This document shows, piece after piece, positions 1-10,689 of a stretch of DNA of 64,000 nt (within the stretch, counting starts at the first letter, position 1; each line of letters begins with the position of its first letter). This stretch comes from Dipteronia dyeriana (Eukaryota; Streptophyta; Magnoliopsida; Sapindales; Sapindaceae). The notes beneath the pieces are model-generated. The model worked only from the letters and a program-made list of their open reading frames with translations, searched no databases and was not told where the DNA came from. A program made the position numbers and the translations under genes. Location: the NCBI GenBank assembly GCA_032871835.1, contig CM065297.1, positions 63,537,253 to 63,601,252 of the forward strand, in the 5' to 3' direction.

Positions 1-610
1 GATGTCAGTATCTATAAATGAAGTCCTCTATCGATTAACAAATGAATACCACCAAACTATCAAGGATAGACTATGCTATATAATCGTACTCATTAATAGC
101 TCAAATGATAACACTTGCAACCATAAATCCATCATTTATCTCAGGATTGAGATAGACTCTTCGATTGTCTTCAAATGAAAACTTTTATCCATTGACGGTT
201 CTAGATAAAATATTTCACTGTGATCCAATTAAGTGCACCCAATGCACTAGATTCTTTTACCCAAAGACTCCACACTGATGATTTTAGACTCATCGTGACA
301 CATTTGATCCCACTTCAATGCTAGCAAAAGAATCTACAACTTTGACAAGATAAAGGCGCCAAACCTTTATCTTAAGTTGTGAATATTATTCAAGACTATT
401 TAAAGAATTGTGTCTACCTCATACATATCTAGATGTATGAACAATTCTTCTTTTCTCATAGTCTTTTAACCTTGTGATTATTTTCTTTTGACAATTATAA
501 TAAGTAAACTATAAATGCTATAAGATTTGTTAAACTAGAAATTACTTTATTAATATTAAAAGATTGTCAAATACATTATTATACTCTTTCTATTGAGCAT
601 AATCCCAACA
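1..610 (-). mobile_element. Partial LTR of copia family C, cut by the window edge
   Basis: Read on the minus strand, this stretch matches the start of the LTRs at 29936, 37326 and 57498. It begins TGTTGGGATTATGCTC at base 610 and runs through the same order of blocks, including the 'CATCTAGATGTATGAG' region and the 'CTTTATCTTGTCAAAG' region. About 610 bp of a roughly 2.3-kb LTR are present and the rest lies left of the window. The insertion point at 610/611 breaks a Ty3 reverse transcriptase, so the copia copy is the younger of the two. Whether this is a solo LTR or part of a full element cannot be seen here. Confidence 0.85.
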
Positions 611-615
611 ACAAC

Positions 616-965
616 TGTTCCATATGCTCTTCTTCAGTCATACTATAGATAAGAATGTTATCAAAATAAACAACAATGAATTTTTGCACGAAAGGCCTCT
701 ATATCATATTCATCACCCGTATGAAAGTACTGGGTGCATTTTATAGGCCAAATGGAAAGACCAGACACTCATAAAAACCATCCTTCCTCTTGAACGCGGT
801 CTTCCATTCATCCCCATGCCATACTCGAATTTGGTGACACCCATTACGTAGATCATTCTTTGAAAACAGTTTCGAACCCTTCAGTTGATCCAACATGTCA
901 TCTAGGTAGGGAATAATAAATTGGTGTTTGACGGTTATCATGTTGATAGCTCGACTTCTATGATC
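616..965 (-). pseudogene. Ty3/gypsy reverse transcriptase fragment
   Basis: The minus-strand translation from about 965 down gives the plant gypsy RT core: [13 protein letters not shown], then [20 protein letters not shown], then [15 protein letters not shown] and FPFGL. After a frameshift near 740 the frame resumes with a catalytic block reading [11 protein letters not shown], followed by TEEEHMEQL. In active copies the catalytic box is YFDD; here the second Asp is Asn. The fragment then ends at the copia LTR at 610. With the frameshift, the altered active site and the missing C-terminus (no RNase H), it cannot encode an active enzyme. Confidence 0.85.
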
Positions 966-1270
966 CAATCAAGAAAATCCTCTTTCGTAAATTCCTTTTA
1001 AAGCTTGAAAGATCTGCCTTCAATCGGTAGTCATCATGCTCTCTTTGTTTTCTTGCTGGTTGAACTACTCCATACCCCTCATCAACTATATTCTCTGAAT
1101 CATCCTCGCTATTAAGTTGACGACGAGGAGGACGTCTTTTGTCAGTATGTTGGCCTCGAGCTAATCCTTTTCCGCGTGTCCTATCAACTGGTGGCCAGTT
1201 GTTAGCGTTGAGATTTAACTCTATATACAGCTTGCGGATCTCCGCCATCTGTTGTCGTTGCTCCTCCACC
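955..1270 (-). pseudogene. Ty3/gypsy gag N-terminal fragment
   Basis: The minus-strand product starts with a short coil (MEEQRQQMAEIRKLYIELN), has a basic Arg-rich stretch (DKRRPPRRQ) and ends with DYRLKADLSSF and, in a shifted frame, [11 protein letters not shown]. The last two blocks are the typical start of the plant retrotransposon Gag domain. The domain breaks off at about 960, where the sequence passes straight into RT. The zinc knuckle and protease that should follow are absent. The upstream ATG may lie nearer 1300, but the reading frame there is uncertain. Confidence 0.7.
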
Positions 1271-1360
1271 GCTGCCCATAAGGCCTCTACCCCTTGATCA
1301 CCGCCAATAGGGTTTTTGCTTTTTTGCTTCGTTAGTTGTCATCGAGATTGGCAAATCTGT

Positions 1361-1372
1361 GCTCTGATACCA
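1361..1372 (-). other. Primer binding site (initiator Met tRNA type)
   Basis: The minus strand reads TGGTATCAGAGC, the sequence complementary to the 3' end of initiator tRNA-Met used by most plant copia elements and chromoviruses. It lies two bases inside the LTR end at 1375, which orients the element on the minus strand. Confidence 0.85.
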
Positions 1373-1374
1373 AT

Positions 1375-2006
1375 TGACGCAGTAGAAAACATAAAGGAAT
1401 AAGACCGACGTCTGTATTCCGTATTATATTGGAATCCACCAGAAATAAAGCGAAACGAATTCTGGAATTTTATTGAATCAAAAGCTAATGGTCCTTATGC
1501 CTTACAAGTCTATTTAAAATGATCAAACCCTAACCCGATCCTTGTAGGACAAAAATAGGATTACATATCAAAAGTTACCAAAAATAGCAAAAGTTGTAAA
1601 AAATAGCAAAATTACGATAGTTATGGAATTAAATGATACTAACGACCCTAAACAAGCCAGATTTTGATAGTAGACAATTCTAACTTGTCAAAGTCAACTT
1701 ATGACATAAAATGAAACTTTCCTAAAATGGTAAAAACTGCAATTACAGAGCCTAAACAATGAAATTTGGCCGAAAAAGGACATGGCTCACCACCAAACGC
1801 GGTGACTTAAAAACATCTCATCAATTCGCTTCATGTGAAGTCACTTAGCCTTGAATTTAGGATGGTCCCTCAAAGCCATGTAGGATTTGGCTATTTGTTT
1901 TACATCTCACCGGAAAGACGCAGATCTGGCCATTAGTTCTTTTCGACTATCGATTTTAGCCAGAAGACACCTTATCACCACTTGATGCTTCTTCTTCACC
2001 GTCACA
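1375..2006 (-). repeat. Putative 5' LTR of the chromovirus-like remnant
   Basis: The inner end next to the primer site is fixed: the plus strand starts TGACGCAG at 1375. The outer end is proposed at 2006, where the plus strand ends CACCGTCACA. This gives TG...CA termini with short inverted ends (TGACG / CGTCACA) and a length of about 632 bp. No second copy is in the window, so the outer end is an inference. Confidence 0.5.
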
Positions 2007-2180
2007 GTAATTGTAAGTTTTCTAGTTGGGGTTTTTATAGCTTGATTTTAGTGAATTTGTGGTTTTGTTCTAGTTTTTGTTCTTGAGTTGCTTTAAGTTT
2101 CAAGATATGTCTAACTAGACTAAATTCGCCAAGCAGATTTTGAATTAAACAATTTGGAGAGGGATAATTGTATTTTGCTT

Positions 2181-2212
2181 GTAATTCTGCTGATCAGAAA
2201 CAAATTTATATG
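2181..2212 (+). repeat. Left copy of a 32-bp direct repeat flanking the CACTA element
   Basis: The sequence starting GTAATTCTGCT recurs at 5949-5980 with 30 of 32 bases equal. The pair lies just outside the CACTA element, 19 bp left of it and 47 bp right of it. It is far longer than a CACTA target duplication, so it pre-dates the insertion or arose by another event. Confidence 0.8.
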
Positions 2213-2231
2213 ATTATCATTTTGGACAGAT

Positions 2232-5200
2232 CACTACAAAATAAGGTGGCTTTTGCCGTACCAAATCTACCGCGGATGCCCATAAGTGGGGAATAACATA
2301 TAAAAGATGGAAAAGAAAAAGAAAAAAAAATAGTCAGGTGTTGTATAGATTGACTGGTGTGGTAAATATTTGGCACACCTATTGACCACGGATGCACAAG
2401 TTACTTGTGTCAATTGAAAAGTGAAAATTCAAATCGTTAAAAAATATCCTTAATTCTCTAATTTCCTAAATTACTTCATCGACCTACCTTCATTTACTTA
2501 TCGTCGTCGCCTCATCTCGATGTTGCGTCGTCACCGGTCCGCAGCAGCAATGACTCTTCTCTCTTGCCATATACTTGTAAGTTCTCTGTTCTCTCTCAAT
2601 TCACATAGTCAACTAGTTAACTTGTTTTTTTTCTTTAAATTTCTCTTCAATCCCGTGTCGATTTCTCTTCTATCGACGTCGCTCAGTCCAGCGAACTCTA
2701 TTTCTCTTCGATTTCACACAGTCAAAGTTTGTATTTTTTGAGCAGGGAAAAGTGAAGATTGGAAGTAACAGTTTGAGTACTGGATTCGTAAAGACAAAGG
2801 TGTTTGTCATCAACTTTTTAGTTATGTTACTATGCTTTCAATTGTATTAATTTGATTGTCGTCTTTGTGGATAACATGATAATTGTATTTGAGAGTTTTA
2901 CGAAACATGCTTGTCATTATTAACTTAGTCTTCAAATACTTTTCTTTTAAAAATTTAACTTGGGTTTGCTCAAAACTCAGTTTCATTGCATGAACATGAA
3001 CATCTTTGCTGTGGTTAAAAAGCATAAAGCAACTTATATGGATATATGATCATCATGTGCCAATGCCACTATTTTTTGGAGAATAATTTCCTCTAATTGT
3101 TTAGTGTTACATAAATACAACTCAGGGAGAAGAGTTGTTTTTGTTTCCTTTGTCAGAGGAAAAGTGTGAAAAAAGAGAGGAAGGAGGTGGCATTGTTGTG
3201 TCTTTGTTCACTTTGAAAAAATCAATAAAAAAAGAGTACTATTCCCTGCTTTCTTCGTTGGGATCATCAAACATTCCTTTGCAAAAATATCATCATTATT
3301 ATATTTAGGGCTTATAATAGATCCCGCATGATACTTATGTCTATATAAAATATTGTAAAAATGGTGTACTCGTCTTTCATGGCCCTTTGTGTTGCTGTTA
3401 CGATCTGCTGATTTTAGTTGGTCATAATATTAGCATCAACCCTGAAGTCAGGTGTCTCTTCTTTGCTGTTAAACGTTTGATTGATGCTCTGTAACCTTTG
3501 ATTCAAATTTTTTAACTCATACACAGTAAATGGTTGGAAAATTGCTATTTATTGTGAATAATTCTTATTGTGGGTATGTATGAATTAGATTTGTTCTGTT
3601 TAAATTGATGGTAATTTGCATACTTAGCATTGTGACTAGGTCAGAAGATAAGAATTCATGTCCAAATTGTTCTTATTTCTTATTGATGCTAATTGGTTGT
3701 GATTTGCACTAAAAATTGGTTACAAATGCCATCCTTCCATTAGTTGAAGTGAACTACTGTCTAGGAATTTAATGTCCATGATTGAGTTAGTCAAGAAAAC
3801 TGAGATTTTTCTCTTGCTAAGTGCATGCTCTGCTAACTGCGTTTTAGTTGGCATAACATATGTTGGTTAGGGTGGTAGGTGACCTATCTTGTGACAATAT
3901 AAATTCTTATTTTTAGCTTATGGGCAACCATTTACTTGTCTATTTATATCACTAGTTGCAGCAGTTTTCATGTGATTGCTTGAGGTTCAATTAGAATTTT
4001 TTAGGTTAATTATGCTTTTAATTAGAATAATCATAATCAACTTCTTCTTGTATAATTACTCTTTCTACAATGAAGCTCTCATTGATGAATATAGTTAGTA
4101 TTGTTTATATATCTTGTCTACTGTGCCTATAACATAATTTTTGCTTGCAATCTGCTTTAAAGTTGTGCAAGAAAATATTGCAAATAAGCTAATAAGCTCA
4201 CCTAAACCAAAGCTAGTGCATTGGCATTAGGCTAGATAACTATCATAGAGAGTTCAAGATTGAGACAGGCATCAACAAGAAACAAGAGGCTAGAGCTCAT
4301 ATAGAATGGTTTGTATACTTATTAGTTATGTTGTAGATGTGATGTGACCGTATGAAATAGGATAAAAAGCAAATGTTTCATAAGTGTTTGATAAAATGAC
4401 GGTTCATGCGTTCATTATTTCATTTTCATGCTTGTACTGTATTGTTAAATTCATTGTTCAAATTGGGTCATATTTATATGTTTTCATGTACTTGTATAAG
4501 TAATTAAGTATACATGATTTCCACTGACTCTTTTAGGAATACGTCATAGTTAGGTGTTTTGTTAAATATACTGTATACTTACAGATGTATTGTACGCACT
4601 AAAGAAACTAAATTAATTTCGCATTTAATAAGCTTATTAAGTTATTATTGATAACTAAATAAAACTTGTTTGCAAATATGCAGTTTTGGTGACATTAACA
4701 AGAAGTCGGATTGATGATGGAATTGGGCACAAGCAGAATTCAATTGCCTCAGGCTACCTTTTGTTATATGTTTGTATATTGACATTATGATATTCGTTTC
4801 CTGGTGGTCATTTAACTTTACATTGATTTGAATGACCTTCTTGATGATAAAGTAATAGAGAGATCAAAACATAACTTATCTTGACTCCTAAGGAGTAAGG
4901 ATAAACACGTTGTGTTCAAATTCCTAGTAACCGGTAAAGTAAAAATAATTGTCTTTGCTACTTGTACTTAACTACTACAATAATATTCTTTTTTTTTATC
5001 CATTTATGGTTATAAGTTTTTATTTTTCTTAAAGCGGCGATCTTCCATTAAGATATGATGTTGAATTAACTTCAAACTCGTTTGATTTTTGCATTTTGAG
5101 CACAGATCTTCATGTTCTGAATATGTAACAACATCTTCAATAATACTGGATTATTTGGCATCTATGTTAGCATTGTAAGACCTTATGCTTATAATTCTTT

Positions 5201-5901
5201 TTTTTTTTAATTTTAGATTTTATATATTAAACATTGAATTTTTCGTTATTTAGTTTGTGTTTATTTGAGTTTGGTTGAGATTTATGATATATATAGTTTT
5301 AACAGGTTATGGAGGGTCGAAGAAAGGTGATCATAGATGGTTGAAGCCTAAATGAGTGATTTTGAATATTATTGTGAGAACACTGTAATTGTGTTCACTT
5401 GAATTTTTTTAGAATTTTATTTATTTGTACTAGCTTTTTTTTAGAATGTTATTTGTATTTTTTTATTTATTAATGAATCCCACTGTTCAAATATTATATA
5501 CCGGAGGGATTTCTCCTTATTTTATGACTTGGTTTTTTTTATTTTCTTCTGTTTTCTAAATGATTTATATTTGAGAAATTTTAAATTGTAAAATCTAGCT
5601 TAATTTTCTTTTTGCAACAATAGAATATTAAAAACATGCAACAATTCATATGTCTTAGGCCCGTAGTTGCTTACCGTTGTAAGAGGTTTTTTTGCTGCAG
5701 GTAACTTGTCGTGGCAATTATTAAAAAGTTTGCAACAACTTTTACCGTTGGTAATTTGTCGCTGCAAAAACACCTTTTGCCACAACAATATATGTGGCAA
5801 AACTTTTTGTTATGGTTGTATTTGCAACGCCTTAAATCCGTGATAAAAGGCTTTTTGCTGCAAATTTTGCCCATGGCAAAAAGTCCTGTCTTTTTGTAGT
5901 G
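2232..5901. mobile_element. Non-autonomous CACTA (En/Spm-type) DNA transposon
   Basis: The left end is CACTACAAAATAAGG and the right end, read on the other strand, is CACTACAAAAAGACAGG. Both are followed by a TTTTGCC block. The 3-bp target duplication GAT is exact (2229-2231 and 5902-5904), as expected for CACTA elements. The right subterminal region (about 5650-5890) carries many short TTGCAAC/TTTTGC-type repeats on both strands, the usual transposase-binding architecture. The 3.67-kb interior has no transposase: the longest ORFs (for example 2520-2741) resemble nothing known. The stretch 2440-2760 is rich in CT and CG and looks like a captured 5' leader, but no protein homology supports this. 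Mobilisation would need an autonomous relative. Confidence 0.85.
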
Positions 5902-5948
5902 GATCATGACAAGTGTAACTACTATTTGCTAGGTTTCGGTTGGGGATT

Positions 5949-5980
5949 GTAATTCTGCTAATCAGAAACAGATTTATATG
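5949..5980 (+). repeat. Right copy of the 32-bp direct repeat flanking the CACTA element
   Basis: This is the partner of 2181-2212, with two mismatches. It is followed by TAGTTTCTCTTGGCAG, which looks like an intron 3' end, then a short open stretch beginning at 5997. I could not assign the open stretch to a protein. Confidence 0.8.
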
Positions 5981-7014
5981 TAGTTTCTCTTGGCAGGTAT
6001 AAGTCTATTCTACCTGAGATTTGGCTTTTTGGAGATGGATGTTCTGTTATGTATTGGCAGTGCTCCAAGTGTTAAACTTCTGCATTTTGTATGTTTACGT
6101 GCCTGAAAATCCACACTTGTAGTAGATACATGTTTATTTTCTTTCTTTGGTGATTCATCAATCGATTATTTTACCTCTTCTTAGGTTCAAGTTTTTAGCA
6201 TTGATGATCTCATGATTCCTCATGATTCTTATCTGAAAAGGTTATTTTGTTTTTAGCCTAGAGATTCAGTAATTCAATACTCAAAATTTTTGAATGTTTG
6301 GCGTGAGTTGCCTGTATTGGTAATGCTTTTTATTTAAAATTTTAAATCACTTTATCCTTTATTCAACATTTCAGGTTAAATTCCTTATCCTGCATGAATA
6401 TGATTGAATTGTGTGACTATTGAATGAACACTTTGACCCTTGAGACTACTTAATTGTAGCTTTTTCTCCCTTGAAATCATGACTTGACTAGTATGAATTG
6501 TAGATATACTACTATACTTTCTTTAGCTGTTGAATTTGGCCATATCCATGTGTAAGAATACTCTTTCTACTAACCAACTATATAATACTTTGTGCAATAT
6601 TATAAGTAGACCTACAAGACAAAGAAATATAAAGGAAACCCACACATTCAAGGAGAAGGAAGATGTCAATCCGCACTTAAAGAGACCAAGGGATTTCTTT
6701 CTAAAATTATATTTATGACTAATTCGGCATCCCTTCACTTCAGCAACATCCGGTGATAGCATTGTAAACATAAACAAAAATAGTAGGTCAAAATTACTGA
6801 TACCACATATTTGGTTAACACGTTGGGGAAAAATCAAAATCTTCAAACATGTTAAGCATATTGATTAATAAATTTATTTCATATATGTTAAGAAATTTGT
6901 TTCATATAGGAAATGAACTTGGTTCCTTATGATGGAGGGATTAATTTAATTTCTGATTGTATGTGAGACTCACACAATTTGATTCCCAATGTGATTTTAG
7001 TAAATATAGTAAAA
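5981..7014. other. Unassigned AT-rich DNA, possibly old intron/gene sequence
   Basis: A possible acceptor site (TTGGCAG at 5990-5996) is followed by about 70 open bases, then AT-rich sequence with no protein resemblance. A minus-strand ORF of 107 codons (6523-6846) has no recognisable domain and a hydrophobic composition typical of chance AT-rich reading. I see no transposon ends here. Confidence 0.4.
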
Positions 7015-7135
7015 CCCTCATAAAATAATATTGTTGGGACCGAAGAAAATTATTATTTTAGAGGGGCTATTTATTTATTGATAAATGAATAATTTATTAA
7101 TTTATCGATAAATGAATATTTATTAATTTAAAAAG
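7015..7135. repeat. Short inverted repeat with adjoining AT duplication
   Basis: CCCTCATAAAATAATA (7015-7030) pairs with TATTATTTTAGAGGG (7051-7065), enclosing a 20-bp loop. It is followed by two near copies of a GATAAATGAATA block at about 7079 and 7105. It may be the end of an old inverted-repeat element. Confidence 0.55.
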
Positions 7136-7601
7136 GGGTTTTATGTTTTTACTATTTTTTAAAGTTTTATGTTTTCACTTGTACATGTATTATACATATT
7201 TGATTATTTTCGATCAAGATACATATGTACATAGAAGTTAACAAGTACATACGTACTAAAGGTTGTCGAAGGTTTTGAAAAAAACAAACTATTTTTCTTG
7301 CCTCCTAATACAAATGTTGAACTATTTCCTCATAATACATGAAGATGAGAATGTAGTAGATCTGGATAGGATTACCTTTGGGGATTAAGGACCGTTGAGG
7401 ACTTCATTAGACGATTTTTGGTGGCAATTTTTTATGTTTTAATTTTTTTCCCACGACCTACGGTTTTTGTCGCTATAATCGTAATGATGCAACTTCAAGG
7501 CGACCTGAATGTCGTATGTAATAGGTCTCCTTCAACTAAAACGACACCATTTCACTTGTATAATAGGGAACAAGTGACTTGGGGATCGCTTTCATTTTAG
7601 C
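7136..7601. other. AT-rich stretch without recognisable features
   Basis: No transposon ends and no protein resemblance were found. The open stretch 7418-7600 lies at the left edge of the fold-back below and has no recognisable domain. Confidence 0.4.
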
Positions 7602-7765
7602 ACACGAAGTCACCTGGAGGTCACTTTCGTCTCGGTTTTTGTAATCCAATCCTGAGACGATAGCAACCATAAGGTGACCTACTACATGGTCATCCTGTGG
7701 TCACTATCGTCTGGGGTTTGGATTACAAAACCGAGGTAGAGGCGACCTTGAGGCAACCTTATCCT
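7602..7765. repeat. Imperfect fold-back (inverted repeat), about 160 bp
   Basis: The left arm, AGGTCACTTTCGTCTCGG then TTTTTGTAATCCAA (from 7618), pairs with the right arm ending CGAGGTAGAGGCGACCTT (to about 7749). The pairing continues inwards through the CAACCATAAGGTGACC block, so almost the whole stretch folds on itself. It is more GC-rich than its surroundings. It could be a MITE or the relic of an inverted duplication. No target duplication was identified. Confidence 0.65.
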
Positions 7766-7911
7766 AGGTTGCATAGAGGTATTATTTTCCTTTCTCACCT
7801 TAATTGGCCACCCAGTTAAGAGGAATGTTAAACTTGTAAAACATACAAACAATTAAAGGAAATCACCATAAAATAACATGTTCAAACAACCATATGTGTC
7901 GGGTATAGACT

Positions 7912-9222
7912 AAAAAGTTGGTTATATTACGTTCAACTTGTTCATAGAAATTTATGTTAACTTGTTCATTGAACAAGCTAAACGTTTATATGAGCGTTCA
8001 ACTTGTTCAATCTACGTTGAACATGTTCACTACTGTTTACATAAACTTGTTTACCGAACATGTTTAAGGTTTAGTTGAACGTTAAACTTATACAACCTAT
8101 GTTGAACATGTTTGTGAATTTCAAAGTTGACTTGTACATCGAACAAGTGAAACATTCAAAGCAACGCTCAACTTATTCCCTCTACGTTGAACTTGTTGAT
8201 TACGCATATTTGTTCTATGACCAACTTTATTTTTCTAACAAACGTTGAAGTTTTTCACCCTACATTGAATTTGTTCACGACGGTTGTAACGTTAATTGGT
8301 TCAGTGAACATGCTCGATGTTTAGGTCAACGTTAAACTTGTTCACCCAACGTTTTACTTGTTAATAACCTTTTTTCATTAATTTGTTCAATGAACAAGTT
8401 TAATGTTCTCAGTAACATTAAACTTGTTCCTCAGTAACATTAAACTTGTTCGTACTATGTTGAACTTGTTCATAACATGATACACCAACTTGTTCAATAA
8501 ACAAGTTTGACATTATTAGTAACATTCAACTTGTTAGTACTACGTTGAACTTGTTCATAATGTGTTTTACATCAACTTGTTCAGTAAAAAAGTTTAATGT
8601 TTGACTCATTTAAATAACGTTCAACTTGTGACTCATTCTAATAACGTTGAACTTGTTCATTAAGATCTACGTGTTCAGTTGTTCATAAAACAGGTTTAAC
8701 GTTATTGTCAACGTTAAACTTGTTTAATAAGGTTGACATTAACTTTTAGTCGAACAAGTTTAACATTCATCTTAACATTAAACTTGTTCAATCCACACGT
8801 TGAACTTGTTCATGAAGGTTTACGTTGACTTTTTCATTGAACAAGTTAAACATTGATACGAACGTAAAACTCGTTAAACATACGTTGAACCTGTTCTTGA
8901 AAATTTAAGTTGACTTGTTCAGTGAATGAGTTTAACATTTTTCAGATGAATGATAAACTTAATCAACCTATGTTGAACATGTTTATGAAGATTTACGTTG
9001 ACTTGTTCACGAAATAAGTTTACCGTTCATTTGAACGTTAAACATGTTCAACACACATTGAACTTGTTCTTCACGATTTACGTTGACTTGTTCACTGAAC
9101 GAGTTTAACGTTCATCTTAACGTAAAACATGTTCAATATACATTGAACTTGTTTATAAAAAAATTGGTTGACTTGTTTACCGAATAAGTTTAACGTTCCT
9201 CCCTAAACATTAAACTTGTTCT
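7912..9222. repeat. Degenerate tandem array, ~85-bp unit, about 15 copies, dyad-rich
   Basis: The block TGACTTGTTCA-n-TGAACAAGTTTAA recurs. Spacing of its GAACAAGTT core, measured by eye, is mostly 84-87 bp, with a few units of 65, 78, 100 or 111 bp. Each unit also has AACGTTnnnnTTAACGTT-like and GTTGAACTTGTTC blocks, so the unit is largely made of short inverted repeats (AACTTGTTC and its complement GAACAAGTT). No ORF over 60 codons crosses the array and I found no transposon ends. It has the form of a local minisatellite or a young satellite seed. The middle copies (8390-8700) are the most rearranged. Confidence 0.85.
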
Positions 9223-9429
9223 CGAAATTCAAAATTTTTAATATTTTATTTTATTTTATTTATTTATTTTAGTAAAATATATAATTTTCATGTACTTTTA
9301 TAATAATTTTTTAATTTTTTTTTATTAATTAAAAAAATATTGGGTTGCAAAAGTGGGTTGTCAACCACTTAATGTTTTTTTTAAATTTTGTTTTATTAGC
9401 TTTTGTTAGCTTTAGACGGTACAACACAC

Positions 9430-10527
9430 GGACAAGGATCCTCTGTTGATCCACAATGGTGCTGAACCAATGCTGACCTTTTAAAGATTCGTTGACACTT
9501 GTCTTAAAAAAATGTGTGGTCAATATTTTTTATTCTTTTTTGCCCCTCTAAATAAAACTAAAACTTAAACTAAACTACACCATTTTGCTTTATATTTCAC
9601 ATAATTTTCTTTATAATGTTATTTCTATTTCTCCATTCAATTACCACATAAAACTGATTAAAAACCTTAAATAATCACGAACCAACAACACCCAAACTTT
9701 GATGAAACACATAGCAAGGAAACAGAGAGCTTAACCCACAAGTATAGAATCTATGAAGACCCACATAATACTGAAAATACCAAAACATCTGCTATCAAAT
9801 GAAACATTTGAAAGCTCCAAAAAGAGTATTATCAGCAAAATAAGCGAAACGGAGAGCTTAATCCACAACACTTAGCATTATCAGCATAGCCTGATTGCAT
9901 CAAATCTCTATATTTCATCAAACCCCTGAATGATTTCGACAGCTTCATTTGAAAGAAAACAAACAAACAAAAAAGTTTTATTTTCTTTTTTGTTAAAAAA
10001 AAAAATCATAACCCAAAAGGATTCCCTCAAAACAACAAATTACGTATTGGGGATTCAAAGTTAGAGAAGAAGAAAGAGATATATTGTGATTTTAAGGGAG
10101 AGAGATTTAGGTGATCAAATCTTTTAATGGAAAAAAATTGGAACACACAACACAACAGTTCAGATCGAAAGTAGAAGCATCTTCATCTTCATGATTTTTA
10201 TTTTTATTTTTTAATGAAATCAGACCAAAATAGTCTTGAGGAAAAGAGAGAACTTGTGCTGGATTTGAAGTTAGAGGTAATGAAATAGAAAACTATTTCG
10301 CGTGATAGTTAGAATGGGAAGAAGACGTAAGAAAAAAAAACCGATAAATACAAGTTTGATAATTTAGGGTTTGGACAACAAAAAAGTGTACTTTTAGATT
10401 TACTTAGATGGAGAAACAAAGATAGCGAATCTTGACCACACATCTTTATTTTAAGACAGGTGTCAATAGATCTTTAAGAGGTCAGCATGGTTCAGCACCA
10501 TTGTGGATCAACAGAGGATCCTGGTCC
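9430..10527. mobile_element. Non-autonomous Mutator-like element (long TIRs, 9-bp target duplication)
   Basis: The left TIR starts GGACAAGGATCCTCTGTTG (9430) and the right TIR, on the other strand, starts GGACCAGGATCCTCTGTTG (from 10527). The TIRs match over about 90 bp or more. They are flanked by ACAACACAC (9421-9429) and ACAACACAT (10528-10536), a 9-bp duplication with one mismatch. Long TIRs plus a 9-bp duplication point to the Mutator superfamily. The 0.9-kb interior has no transposase. It contains a short repeated block (GAGAGCTTAAnCCACAA near 9726 and 9852) and, on the minus strand near 9950-9845, an open stretch of about 40 codons that I do not recognise and that could be captured host sequence. 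Confidence 0.8.
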
Positions 10528-10689
10528 ACAACACATAACCTATTTGTACCATAGCCAAGTCCTTTTAAGTTAAATGATTGCTCTTTATCGATAGACTGAT
10601 GTAATTAAAAGGCTCGTTTTTTTTAATAGTTACTTATCTTTTTTTTTAAAATACAAACAAGTACTTATGTACTTAAAGCTTAAAACTTA

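Larger units (their letters stand above)
611..2006 (-). mobile_element. Chromovirus-like Ty3/gypsy remnant (5' LTR, PBS, gag-RT fusion)
   Basis: On the minus strand the order is LTR (2006 to 1375), tRNA-Met type primer site (1372 to 1361), start of gag, then reverse transcriptase. The RT is cut at 610 by a copia LTR. The gag and RT motifs and the TGGTATCAGAGC primer site are those usual in plant chromoviruses. The C-terminal part of gag, the protease and the start of RT are missing, so it is a non-functional relic. No 3' LTR is in view. Confidence 0.75.

Noticed and set aside
2520..2741. Short plus ORF inside the CACTA element as a gene
   Set aside because: Ser/Leu/Phe-rich, no domain, codons typical of a CT-rich leader; no support beyond being open.
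6523..6846. 107-codon minus ORF as a host gene
   Set aside because: Hydrophobic, AT-driven composition; no recognisable motif, promoter or splice context.
7602..7765. MicroRNA precursor
   Set aside because: The hairpin is long and nearly symmetric, as in a MITE or inverted duplication; no evidence for a defined mature product from sequence alone.
7912..9222. CRISPR array
   Set aside because: Units are contiguous and degenerate, with no unique spacers, in plant nuclear DNA.
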